8,956 nt of DNA from contig JAJDDU010000404.1 in the NCBI GenBank assembly GCA_029260155.1, positions 1-8,956 of the forward strand, in the 5' to 3' direction. This DNA is from Phycisphaerae bacterium. GTDB taxonomy: Bacteria > Planctomycetota > Phycisphaerae > UBA1845. This document shows positions 1 to 6,112 of the stretch, in pieces. Position numbers and translations under genes: made by a program. The notes under the pieces were generated by a model, which saw nothing but the letters and a program-made list of their open reading frames with translations, had not been told where the DNA came from and searched no databases. Each line of letters starts with the position of its first letter. Position 1 is the stretch's first letter.

Positions 1-617
1 ACTAGGCCCCAGAGCCGAAGCCAGCAGCAGCCGAAGCAGTTGCTCGCGAACGATGAGACGCCTCGCAAGCAGCGGGAAAAACGCTGCCCGGGGAAAGTCT
101 ATGTTGACTTGACTCGCTACATAGATGGGTTCGTTTCGTAATTACGCGTCTTGGCAATTCGGGCGAACGGCGTTTTTGGGTCGGAATCGGGGTTTTGTAT
201 TCTGCGGTTGGGCTCGTTTGGCGCATGACGTTTCGTGCTCCGGCGCGCGGTCTCGGTTTCGGTGTCCCGCCCATGGCGAGGGCAGACTTCGGGGATAGCG
301 CGCAGCGTCCCCTCATGGCAATAACTACAGGTCTGGCTGTGCCCCGCGAGAAATCAACAGCCACCCCGTTTTGGGGTCTAGCGAGACGTGTTGGTCGCGT
401 GGAGTGGGGAGCGTCGTGGTGGCGGGCGGCGTTCCGATGCTACGCACCAAGTTGCTCCGCGAGGCATCAGTTCCTTTGTTTGTCCACCTGACTGCCCCGA
501 GACGACCAGCAAGTCATGCTGCGCGCACGTTCTCCGGGACAAGTGCCTCCGGAAAGGCGGGCCAGAAACGCCGCGCTCAAATACGAGATAGAGCTTTCCG
601 GCCAAACCTTCCAGCGG
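1..617. other. Intergenic stretch without a supportable gene
   Basis: No convincing coding region is seen on either strand. Open frames of 60-120 codons exist (for example 2-364 minus and 195-491 plus), but they overlap one another, are rich in Arg, Pro, Ser and Ala, and show no domain, ribosome site or hydrophobic pattern, so they look like GC-driven noise. Structure present: a 7-bp inverted repeat TCTATGT (98-104) / ACATAGA (119-125); two similar 14-mers, ATGGGTTCGTTTCG (125-138) and TTGGGCTCGTTTGG (208-221), matching at 11 of 14 positions; and a small hairpin ACCCC-GTTTT-GGGGT (363-377). The stretch resembles decayed intergenic or repeat-derived DNA upstream of the operon. Confidence 0.55.
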
Positions 618-623
618 TATACT
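595..623 (+). promoter_or_regulatory. Candidate sigma70-type promoter of the six-gene operon
   Basis: TATACT at 618-623 matches the -10 consensus TATAAT at five of six positions. Exactly 17 nt upstream, TTTCCG (595-600) is a weak -35, with three of six matches to TTGACA. It lies about 110 nt before the first gene and is the only good -10 box seen close upstream of it. The predicted transcription start near 630 would leave a leader of about 100 nt containing the palindrome at 642-656. The -10 box is seen directly; promoter activity is inferred. Confidence 0.4.
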
Positions 624-641
624 GGGCGGCATGCTCAGTCC

Positions 642-656
642 TCTTCTGACAGAAGA
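642..656. promoter_or_regulatory. Operator-like palindrome in the operon leader
   Basis: This is a perfect inverted repeat with 7-bp arms and a single central base: TCTTCTG-A-CAGAAGA. It sits 19-33 nt downstream of the candidate -10 box, roughly +12 to +26 of a transcript starting near 630, a usual place for a dimeric repressor to block transcription. With a one-base loop it cannot fold as a full RNA hairpin, which favours a DNA-binding site over an attenuator. No regulator gene is adjacent, so the protein is unknown. Confidence 0.35.
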
Positions 657-732
657 ATGCTGCGCTCAATGACCTGTCCTGTTCGGCTATGAGCAAGGTC
701 CGTTTCCACTGGAGCCCCATATTCGACACGAG

Positions 733-1485
733 ATGTTGACCATGAAGACACCTGATTCCAAACGAAGAGTTCTCGTGACGGGGGGGACAGGATCAGTGGG
801 CCGCGCGCTCGTTGAGTTGTTTTGCTCAAACGGAGACGACGTAGCTTTTCAATACAACACGAACGACGGTGCTGCGAAGACACTCCGTGAGTCGTTCAAC
901 GCTGAGCCGATCCAAATGGACTTCGGAGCATCCGCAACCCTTCCGCGTGCGGACTTCGACGTGCTAGTGAATAACGCGGGGATCAACATCTCAAAGCAGC
1001 TTGGGCTGACGGTCACGCGCGCCGATTGGGACACGACTCTCCTTGTGAATGTGACCATTCCCTTCCTGCTTGCCCAACAGTGTCTCCCTCACATGCTGAA
1101 GCAGAAATGGGGTAGGATAGTGAACGTCTCATCGATATACGGACTTCGCGGTGTTGAGGGGAACCTGCCGTACACGGTATCCAAGCACGCCCTTTCCGGA
1201 CTGACGAAGACCTTGGCGAAGGAATGCGCGGAACACGGCATCACATGTAACGACCTGTGCCCTGGTCCGATCGAGTCGGACATGATGACGCGCGTCAGCG
1301 CGGAGCGGGCACAGCTCGACGGCGTCTCAGTGGAAGAGTATCTTGCAGACGTGTGTGCAGAGATTCCTGCGCGGCGTATGGCCCAACCGAAAGAGATCGC
1401 CGCCGTGGCTGTGTTCCTGGCATCACCACAAGCGGCGTACGTCACCGGTGCCTCACTGCCCATTGACGGCGGTCTGATTGTATGA
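733..1485 (+). CDS. SDR family oxidoreductase (FabG-like)
   Basis: This is a cytosolic NAD(P)-dependent reductase or dehydrogenase of the classical short-chain family. At 250 residues it has the family's usual length. It has an N-terminal Rossmann motif TGGTGSVG (residues 16-23), in which the usual TGxxxGxG has Ser at its second Gly. NNAG is at 80-83, and the catalytic tetrad is Asn106, Ser134, Tyr147 and Lys151 (YTVSK). The C-terminal part reads PGPIESDM and ends GASLPIDGG, both typical of FabG-like enzymes. The substrate cannot be read from sequence. As first gene of the operon, with an aldolase 24 nt downstream, it may reduce or oxidise a keto or hydroxy group on the aldol product. ATG at 733 is used; an in-frame ATG at 742 is equally possible, since neither has a strong ribosome site. 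The family call is secure; the role is inferred. Confidence 0.93.
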   Translation: MLTMKTPDSKRRVLVTGGTGSVGRALVELFCSNGDDVAFQYNTNDGAAKTLRESFNAEPIQMDFGASATLPRADFDVLVNNAGINISKQLGLTVTRADWDTTLLVNVTIPFLLAQQCLPHMLKQKWGRIVNVSSIYGLRGVEGNLPYTVSKHALSGLTKTLAKECAEHGITCNDLCPGPIESDMMTRVSAERAQLDGVSVEEYLADVCAEIPARRMAQPKEIAAVAVFLASPQAAYVTGASLPIDGGLIV

Positions 1486-1509
1486 ACCTCTGTTCTAGGC
1501 AGAAACGAC

Positions 1510-2451
1510 ATGAGATCCAATGCAGCGGTTGGCAAAGCTAAGCGACTCAGGCGCCTGATATCGCCTGACTCAGGAAGATGCGTCATTGTCCCTTTGGACG
1601 ATAGTCTTCTCGCTGGTCCGGCCCAGGGATTAGAGCGGCTCGAACCGAAGATCCGAGACATCGTCTCGCAACATCCTGACGCGATTTTGGGCTTTCCGGG
1701 GTTGTTTCGCAGTTACGCACGGGAACTAGCGGGGATTCAGAGTATCCTCAACCTCACGGCTAGTACCATTCGCTCTTGTCACACGCGCAAGACCCTTGTT
1801 GGCAGCGTCGACGTTGCCCTGCGTCTCGGTGCCGACGCCGTCGCGGTACACGTGAACGTGGGTAGCAGATACGAGACAGAGATGTTGCATACGCTTGGTG
1901 TTGTCGCGGAACAATGCGATGTCACCGGGATGCCGCTCATGGCGATCATGTATCCGCGATCTGAGGGAGCGGATGGCGATGAGAACTTCCTGGACCTCAA
2001 AACGAACGCACCGGAACAGTACGCGAGACTTGTCTCGCACGCCGCGAGGATTGGAGTGGAGCTAGGAGCCGATCTGATCAAGACGCAGTACACCGGTAGT
2101 TCAGACTCCTTCCGTGCCGTTGCTGACGCCTGTGGAGCGATTCCTATCATTGCAGCTGGCGGTCCCAAGGTCTCCGTTCAGCAAATGCTCGAAACTGCAG
2201 CGGGTGTAATCTCGGGTGGCGGCGCGGGTGTAAGCTTCGGTCGCAATATCTTTGGTAGAACGGACTCAGCCGCAGCCGTGCGTGCTCTGAGGCTCGTAGT
2301 CCACGAGGACACAGCACCCGAGCAAGCTATGACCGATTCCCGAGAAAGGCAGCCGGCCAGCGATAAAGGAGATGCGACCGATGAAAGTACGCTTCGACCA
2401 CGCGGAATACCCGACCGAACGAATCGCCAAGAGCGTTGCGCGCATACTTGA
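1510..2451 (+). CDS. DhnA/ADH-synthase-type class I aldolase
   Basis: This is a TIM-barrel, Schiff-base aldolase related to 2-amino-3,7-dideoxy-D-threo-hept-6-ulosonate synthase (archaeal AroA') and DhnA-type fructose-bisphosphate aldolase. Visible motifs are VPLDDSLLAGP (residues 27-37, aligning with VPMDHG...GP, so Asp30 is kept but the usual His-Gly is Asp-Ser), HVNVGS (114-119), Tyr148 in MYPRS, the Schiff-base candidate Lys191 in ADLIKTQYTG, and the phosphate-binding loops AAGGPK (215-220) and SGGGAGVSFGRNIF. The core ends near residue 270, as in relatives. About 40 further residues are hydrophilic, low in complexity and overlap the next gene by 71 nt, so the tail may be a readthrough extension after a lost stop. 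No GriH-like cyclase is adjacent, so the product is unknown. The ribosome site is weak. Confidence 0.88.
   Translation: MRSNAAVGKAKRLRRLISPDSGRCVIVPLDDSLLAGPAQGLERLEPKIRDIVSQHPDAILGFPGLFRSYARELAGIQSILNLTASTIRSCHTRKTLVGSVDVALRLGADAVAVHVNVGSRYETEMLHTLGVVAEQCDVTGMPLMAIMYPRSEGADGDENFLDLKTNAPEQYARLVSHAARIGVELGADLIKTQYTGSSDSFRAVADACGAIPIIAAGGPKVSVQQMLETAAGVISGGGAGVSFGRNIFGRTDSAAAVRALRLVVHEDTAPEQAMTDSRERQPASDKGDATDESTLRPRGIPDRTNRQERCAHT
2365..2371 (+). promoter_or_regulatory. Ribosome binding site that fixes the next gene's start
   Basis: AAAGGAG lies inside the aldolase coding sequence. It touches the ATG at 2372, which is too close to be used, but sits 9 nt before the ATG at 2381. This selects 2381 as the start of the flavin-fold gene and confirms a true 71-nt gene overlap. 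Confidence 0.65.
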
Positions 2452-2896
2452 GGGCACGCAGCTATGCTCCATGGCCACCGTGTATCAGGGCAACATCAGC
2501 CACATTAACGCGGCATATTTCTGCTATGACGATCGGCTAGACATTTACTTCGTCTCGCAACTGTCGAGTACGCACGTCCAGAACATAGAAACGAATCCGT
2601 CCATGGCGGTCAGCATCTTTGACACTCACCAGCCCTGGGATGATTGGAAGGCGGGCCTCCAGTTCTTCGGAACTTCTCGTGCTACTGACAAGCCCGAATT
2701 CAAACATGGCAGCGAGCTATATAAGGAGAGGTTCCCTGACTACAAGAAATGGCTCCATTCACTTGGAAGAGCGGTTGCCAGTTCCGTTGTCCCGCCCTTC
2801 TACCTATTCATACCGACCCGCGTAAAGATTCTCGACGAAGAAGATTTCGGAGAAGAGACATACGTCGACGCGGCGATTAAGCATGACAAGGAATAA
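2381..2896 (+). CDS. Pyridoxamine-phosphate-oxidase-like split-barrel protein (YhbP/UPF0306-like)
   Basis: This is a 171-residue cytosolic protein with the layout of the small PNPOx-like, FMN-binding split-barrel proteins. After an N-terminal helix (residues 10-25) comes the first barrel strand LCSMATV, then the pairs AAYFCYDDRLDIYFVSQ and STHVQNIETNPSMAVSIF, where a charged or His-containing helix is followed by 'NP.MAV', typical of the fold. The stretch LQFFGTSRAT and the later helix with YKERFPDYKKW resemble E. coli YhbP. Such proteins bind flavin, F420 or heme, and many have no known reaction. Here it may act as an oxidoreductase on the pathway intermediate. It overlaps the aldolase gene by 71 nt and ends 3 nt before the methyltransferase gene. 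ATG 2381 is chosen because AAAGGAG ends 9 nt upstream. Confidence 0.8.
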   Translation: MKVRFDHAEYPTERIAKSVARILEGTQLCSMATVYQGNISHINAAYFCYDDRLDIYFVSQLSSTHVQNIETNPSMAVSIFDTHQPWDDWKAGLQFFGTSRATDKPEFKHGSELYKERFPDYKKWLHSLGRAVASSVVPPFYLFIPTRVKILDEEDFGEETYVDAAIKHDKE

Positions 2897-2899
2897 CGC

Positions 2900-3700
2900 A
2901 TGGACACATGGGATTCGATGCAGAACTGGCACCTCGTACTGCCCCCTTCAAGGCCGTCCGGCGAGGAATTGGAGCGTATCAGATCCCTCGCTTCCGATAT
3001 TGATCGTTCGGCGCCCGTCGGAGTCCTAGGAAGTACACCGGAGTTTCGCGACCTGCTGCACGAGTTCGGCTTTTCCAACGTCCATGTACTTGAGCGCAAC
3101 ATGCGGTTCTACGAAGTCATGGGCGAATGGCGCGTTTACCAGAACGATGAGCATGTTGTTAGTGGCGATTGGCGAGACACTCTCGGCAGCCTCCGGGGTA
3201 TCTACGCGCTCATCCTCTCTGATCTCACGAGTGGCAACATCCCTTACTCTGATCGGGCAGGTTTCTACGATCTGGTCACGGAAGCCCTGCGACCCGGCGG
3301 ATTCTTCTGCGATAAGGTGCTCACTCACACCGGACCGATGCTCTCCCTGGATTATCTCTTCGCTAAATACTCGTCTCTTCCTCTTAACATCCTTCACATA
3401 AACAACTTCTCGTGCGAAACGCTGTTTTGCAGCGAGTTGCTGGACGCTGAGAATGTCGTGGATTCAACCAAGTTCCACGCAATACTAAACGAACGCGCAC
3501 CGAATGAGCGCGTGGCCGCATTTGTCCGGCACACCCCACTGATCACACCCCTCGGGTGTAAATGGTACTACGGAATGCGATGGTGTGACCTAGAGCAGGA
3601 ATACTGTCCGGACCTTGCTCGCACGTCTGTTCACGAAGATGTGGCATCAAGTCCATACTACCGCCGCATGAAATGCTTTTGCCTTCAAAAGGACAAGTAA
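2900..3700 (+). CDS. Class I SAM-dependent methyltransferase
   Basis: This 266-residue cytosolic protein has a Rossmann-like methyltransferase core. Motif I is VGVLGSTPE (residues 40-48), the variant 'LG.TPE' glycine loop for SAM. It is followed by VHVLERN (61-67) with acidic Glu65 in the place that holds the ribose hydroxyls. SGDW is at 88-91, ILSDL (105-109) forms the motif-IV-like strand, and ALRPGGFFCDKV follows at 129-139. The C-terminal 100 residues are rich in Cys and aromatic residues and probably shape the acceptor site, which I cannot name. AAGGA (2888-2892) gives a good ribosome site 7 nt before the ATG. The gene is 3 nt from its upstream neighbour and its TAA shares one base with the next ATG (TAATG), so tight translational coupling is expected. 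The family call is good; whether it acts on O, N or C is unknown. Confidence 0.83.
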   Translation: MDTWDSMQNWHLVLPPSRPSGEELERIRSLASDIDRSAPVGVLGSTPEFRDLLHEFGFSNVHVLERNMRFYEVMGEWRVYQNDEHVVSGDWRDTLGSLRGIYALILSDLTSGNIPYSDRAGFYDLVTEALRPGGFFCDKVLTHTGPMLSLDYLFAKYSSLPLNILHINNFSCETLFCSELLDAENVVDSTKFHAILNERAPNERVAAFVRHTPLITPLGCKWYYGMRWCDLEQEYCPDLARTSVHEDVASSPYYRRMKCFCLQKDK

Positions 3701-4686
3701 TGGGTAGCGGGCTGAGAGTATTGATCAAGATAGCGATTCCTTTGGCTGGGCTCGCCCTGTCTGCACTGTGCGTGTGGATTGCAGGATTGCGGGGCGTAAG
3801 CATCGACCCAGCCGTGCAACTTCTGCTGATTGTAAGTGGCGGGATCCTCACCGCCGTCCTTGAGCTGGTCGTTATCTCGGCTGAACGGAACTACCAACAC
3901 GAAATGAAAGCGAAAACATGGGCGATTACACATAGGGCGGAAGTAGAGCTTGAGAACCTCAGAGCAACATTCCCAAGAATCGTGCAGGATAGCTACAGTG
4001 CAGATGCTGATCTATATGTAGAGTACTTTGTGCGGCGATTTGGGGAATTGGCCCGCGAGATTATTCAGGCTGCGGATTCTGGTGTGCTGCGTGTGACGCA
4101 CGCTCACGCAATGTCAATCGACAATGTTCTCGCAGCGTTCGCGGACGACCAGGAAAAAATACTTCGATACGTGTGGCCATTAGAGCCTCAAGAGCACCCG
4201 TTCGCGGATGACGCAACATGGAAAGCGTATTTTCAACGAACGGTACACATGACGCGTAAGAGAGAGATTAAGGAGATTCGCGTCCTCTTTGTCATAGATC
4301 CTCGCAGTGCGAGGAACGACGCGGAACTCGTCGATTTGTTCGCATTCTTCAAGAACACGAGGTCTCTGCAATGCAAACTCCTAGCACCTGCAACATACCG
4401 GAACGTCTGCAATGATTATAGTGTTCCGCAAAGATACGAGGATTTTGGGATATACGGTAAACTGCTGTACTGCGGCGAGGGCTATGTACCCGAGGTTGTC
4501 GGGGAGTACACGAAAGACGTAACTAGTATCGAGAAATACAAGGCACTGTTTGATACACTGTGGGGAGGGCCCGATGCGGAGGATAATCCGTCTACCGCGG
4601 CATCGGCAGTAGAGATTAGCGAGCTGCTAAATGACAGGCGAAGCCGGGCCGCGGTCGGCGGAGTAGACGAGCCCGAAGAACATTAG
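3700..4686 (+). CDS. Two-helix membrane protein with unrecognised cytosolic domain
   Basis: This 328-residue protein is predicted to sit in the cytoplasmic membrane. Two hydrophobic segments lie at about residues 7-29 and 38-60, separated by a short loop, so most of the protein (65-328) is on one side, probably cytosolic. A charged, probably helical stretch (62-125) follows, then an alpha/beta-looking domain with strand EIRVLFVID (192-200), a helix ending AFFKNTR, DFGIYGKLLYC (248-258), and a closing GEYTKD...YKALFDTLW (268-288). That last pattern faintly recalls PLD-like domains without an HKD motif, but I do not recognise the family. The tail after 290 looks disordered. ATG 3700 overlaps the upstream TAA (TAATG) and has AAAGGA 6-7 nt upstream; an ATG at 3673 is less likely. 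It may be a sensor, an anchor or an effector of the cluster. Confidence 0.75.
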   Translation: MGSGLRVLIKIAIPLAGLALSALCVWIAGLRGVSIDPAVQLLLIVSGGILTAVLELVVISAERNYQHEMKAKTWAITHRAEVELENLRATFPRIVQDSYSADADLYVEYFVRRFGELAREIIQAADSGVLRVTHAHAMSIDNVLAAFADDQEKILRYVWPLEPQEHPFADDATWKAYFQRTVHMTRKREIKEIRVLFVIDPRSARNDAELVDLFAFFKNTRSLQCKLLAPATYRNVCNDYSVPQRYEDFGIYGKLLYCGEGYVPEVVGEYTKDVTSIEKYKALFDTLWGGPDAEDNPSTAASAVEISELLNDRRSRAAVGGVDEPEEH

Positions 4687-4714
4687 GAACAGCTGAGGGA
4701 GCGTCGCGCGGGAG

Positions 4715-4831
4715 ATGACAATTGTGGAACGGGCGTACACAGCCGAAGAAGAGTGTCCGAAAGACTGTGTCGGCGGACGAGTTGTCGTGCGAATGCGGAA
4801 AAGGCGTCTCGGCGAGGAGATTGATGGCTGA
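4715..4831 (+). CDS. Possible small protein, 38 residues, coupled to the hydrolase gene
   Basis: An ATG frame of 38 codons fills the 137-nt gap that otherwise breaks a tightly packed operon. Its stop overlaps the hydrolase start in ATGGCTGA (4824-4831), a classic coupling arrangement. The peptide has an acidic middle (AEEE), a CPKDC pair of cysteines (residues 14 and 18), a GGRVVVR strand and a basic RMRKRR stretch before an acidic end. It has no membrane segment or recognised family. The ribosome site is not ideal: GGGAG abuts the ATG, and GAGGGAG (4695-4701) is 13 nt away. The alternative is that the gap is a translated or untranslated leader, or that the hydrolase starts at a TTG at 4722. 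Confidence 0.4.
   Translation: MTIVERAYTAEEECPKDCVGGRVVVRMRKRRLGEEIDG
4814..4820 (+). promoter_or_regulatory. Ribosome binding site that decides the hydrolase start
   Basis: GAGGAGA ends 3 nt before the ATG at 4824. It favours this start over the longer in-frame TTG at 4722, which has no comparable site. The spacing is short, but the match to the anti-Shine-Dalgarno sequence is strong. Confidence 0.5.
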
Positions 4832-5711
4832 ACGGACACCAAATTCAACCGGTGAGTTGATCACATTTGGGAATGCCTGCGGATTCCACCTCGACGGGTT
4901 TGTTTTTGGAGATGATAGCTTAGCGACCTGCGTCGTTCATGTCCACGGCAGCCTTGGAAACTTTTATCAGAATCAGTTTCTCAGGCTCATGGGTAGGCGT
5001 TATGCCGAGGCAGGAATGCGTCTGCTGTCCTTCAACTTGTCCTCGCACGATGGATTGGGCGAAGGATGTCGACATGATGATGACTTCGAATACTGCGGTG
5101 GCTCGGTCGTAGAGTTCGACAGATGTCTCGATGATATCGAAGGTGCGGTTGCATTCGCGGCGGAGTTTTCTGATAGGATCATCCTGCAAGGCCAGAGCAT
5201 GGGGTGTGACCGGGTCTTGCATTACTTACTTAGTCGAGGCGGTGGGCACGACTGTATTCTACTGGGTCCGTGTGACAGTTACCGGCTACAGGAAATGTGG
5301 ATCGGACCGGAGAAGGTGGAGGAGCAGATAGAGCGGCTCAAGCGAGATGCCAAAGCGACTGCGGAGCTTGACTGGTTACCGAGCAGGGAATATGGCATCA
5401 GATGCGGCGGCGAGGATTATGTCATCCCAATTACCCGGCGGGCGTTGCTCAGTATCATGGAGGGGCCAGTCTTCCGCCTGCTGAGACTCGACAAGCCCAT
5501 GGACTTCCAGCTTGAGCAACGGGCGATTGTCTTCCTGGGCGGAGAGGATCCATTTCAAACGGCAGGTAGTGAAGCGATGTTCAGTCACCTTGAAGAGCGT
5601 ATTTCGCGACTCACTCGGTGCTTCGTTTCGCGTGGAGGCCACAGCCTGGAGGGTTGTGAGGAGGCTGTGGCAGCTGCGATCGTCGAGTGGGTCAAGCCGC
5701 GAAACGGGTGA
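4824..5711 (+). CDS. Alpha/beta hydrolase (serine hydrolase)
   Basis: This is a 295-residue cytosolic hydrolase with a full, readable catalytic triad. Ser125 is in the nucleophile elbow GQSMG (123-127), Asp242 is in FLGGEDPF, and His273 is in GGHS. The oxyanion-hole segment VHVHGSLGNFY (38-48) precedes helix A, and SFNLSSHDGLGEG (69-81) matches the strand-and-loop before a long helix. A lid-like insertion with many charged residues occupies roughly 150-230. The layout, with a HGxxGNF oxyanion loop and a 'NxSSHG' loop, recalls DUF1749-like hydrolases, though I hold that loosely. It could hydrolyse an ester, thioester or lactone of the cluster's product. It is the last gene of the operon, and a stem-loop spans its stop codon. 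The start is set by GAGGAGA upstream and by overlap with the small frame ending at 4831. Confidence 0.85.
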   Translation: MAERTPNSTGELITFGNACGFHLDGFVFGDDSLATCVVHVHGSLGNFYQNQFLRLMGRRYAEAGMRLLSFNLSSHDGLGEGCRHDDDFEYCGGSVVEFDRCLDDIEGAVAFAAEFSDRIILQGQSMGCDRVLHYLLSRGGGHDCILLGPCDSYRLQEMWIGPEKVEEQIERLKRDAKATAELDWLPSREYGIRCGGEDYVIPITRRALLSIMEGPVFRLLRLDKPMDFQLEQRAIVFLGGEDPFQTAGSEAMFSHLEERISRLTRCFVSRGGHSLEGCEEAVAAAIVEWVKPRNG

Positions 5712-5720
5712 GTTTGCGGC
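5696..5720 (+). terminator. Stem-loop at the end of the operon
   Basis: GCCGC(G)AAAC (5696-5705) pairs with GTTTGCGGC (5712-5720), giving a 9-bp stem with one bulged G and a 6-nt loop that contains the hydrolase TGA. A second small hairpin, CCGCA-GTT-TGCGG, follows at 5742-5754. Neither is followed at once by a run of T, so a canonical Rho-independent terminator is doubtful. They may protect the 3' end of the message or aid termination. Confidence 0.3.
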
Positions 5721-6080
5721 GCTGGGACACATGCATTGTTTCCGCAGTTTGCGGGGTCCTTGGGGCGGGGGCCGTTTTTCTTGGGGTGGGGTTTCGGCCG
5801 GGGAGGGATTCGATCTCATCGGCGCAGGCGAAGTCGCCGCAGGGACGGCTGGTGCGTGTTTTCTTGCGGATGAAGTCTGCGTGCGTTTGGTCGCGGCGAA
5901 AGTGTGATCGCCAACACGATTCCATGCCCAGCAAGTCTCGCTTCCGTGCGAGCAGATCAGACCTTCGCAGGCCGACGTGAAAACCGGCGCTCGACCATTT
6001 GTCGTCCCACGCCTGGCCGGGGAGGACGATTTACGTGTGTCTCGCGAATCCGCGATTGATGAGTCCATTGCGAATCGAGG

Positions 6081-6094
6081 GGGGAGCGCTCCCC
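6081..6094. repeat. Perfect 14-nt palindrome at the edge of the dispersed repeat
   Basis: GGGGAGCGCTCCCC is identical to its reverse complement. Its right half is the first part of repeat copy 1. Copy 2 at 7885 lacks the left half, so the palindrome is particular to this copy. Confidence 0.7.
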
Positions 6095-6112
6095 TGCGGG
6101 TCGCCGCTAAAC
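6086..6112 (+). repeat. Dispersed repeat, copy 1
   Basis: This 27-bp sequence matches 7885-7911 at 25 of 27 positions in the same orientation. The two differences are position 1 (G/A) and position 11 (G/T). Both copies end CGGGTCGCCGCTAAAC. The flanks of the two copies are unrelated, so the shared unit is only about 26-27 bp, which suggests a REP-like or small mobile palindromic unit and not a long duplication. I associate such GC-rich units ending GCTAAAC with planctomycete intergenic DNA, from memory only. Confidence 0.8.

Noticed and set aside
2..364. A 120-codon minus-strand frame at the left edge
   Set aside because: It has no domain, hydrophobic pattern or ribosome site, and a composition like random GC-rich DNA.
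631..672. A 13-codon ATG frame starting close to the predicted transcription start
   Set aside because: It is too short to judge, has no ribosome site, and the palindrome that lies in it is better explained as a DNA operator.
4722..4823. A 34-residue N-terminal extension of the hydrolase from a TTG
   Set aside because: It has no ribosome site and no conserved-looking sequence, whereas GAGGAGA stands just before the ATG at 4824.
5760..5780. The T-run after GGGGGCCG as a Rho-independent terminator
   Set aside because: I could not build a stable stem immediately before the TTTTT.
5376..6068. A 230-codon minus-strand frame running from the spacer into the hydrolase gene
   Set aside because: More than half is antisense to a gene with a clear catalytic triad, and the rest is Pro/Arg/Ser-rich without domains or a ribosome site.
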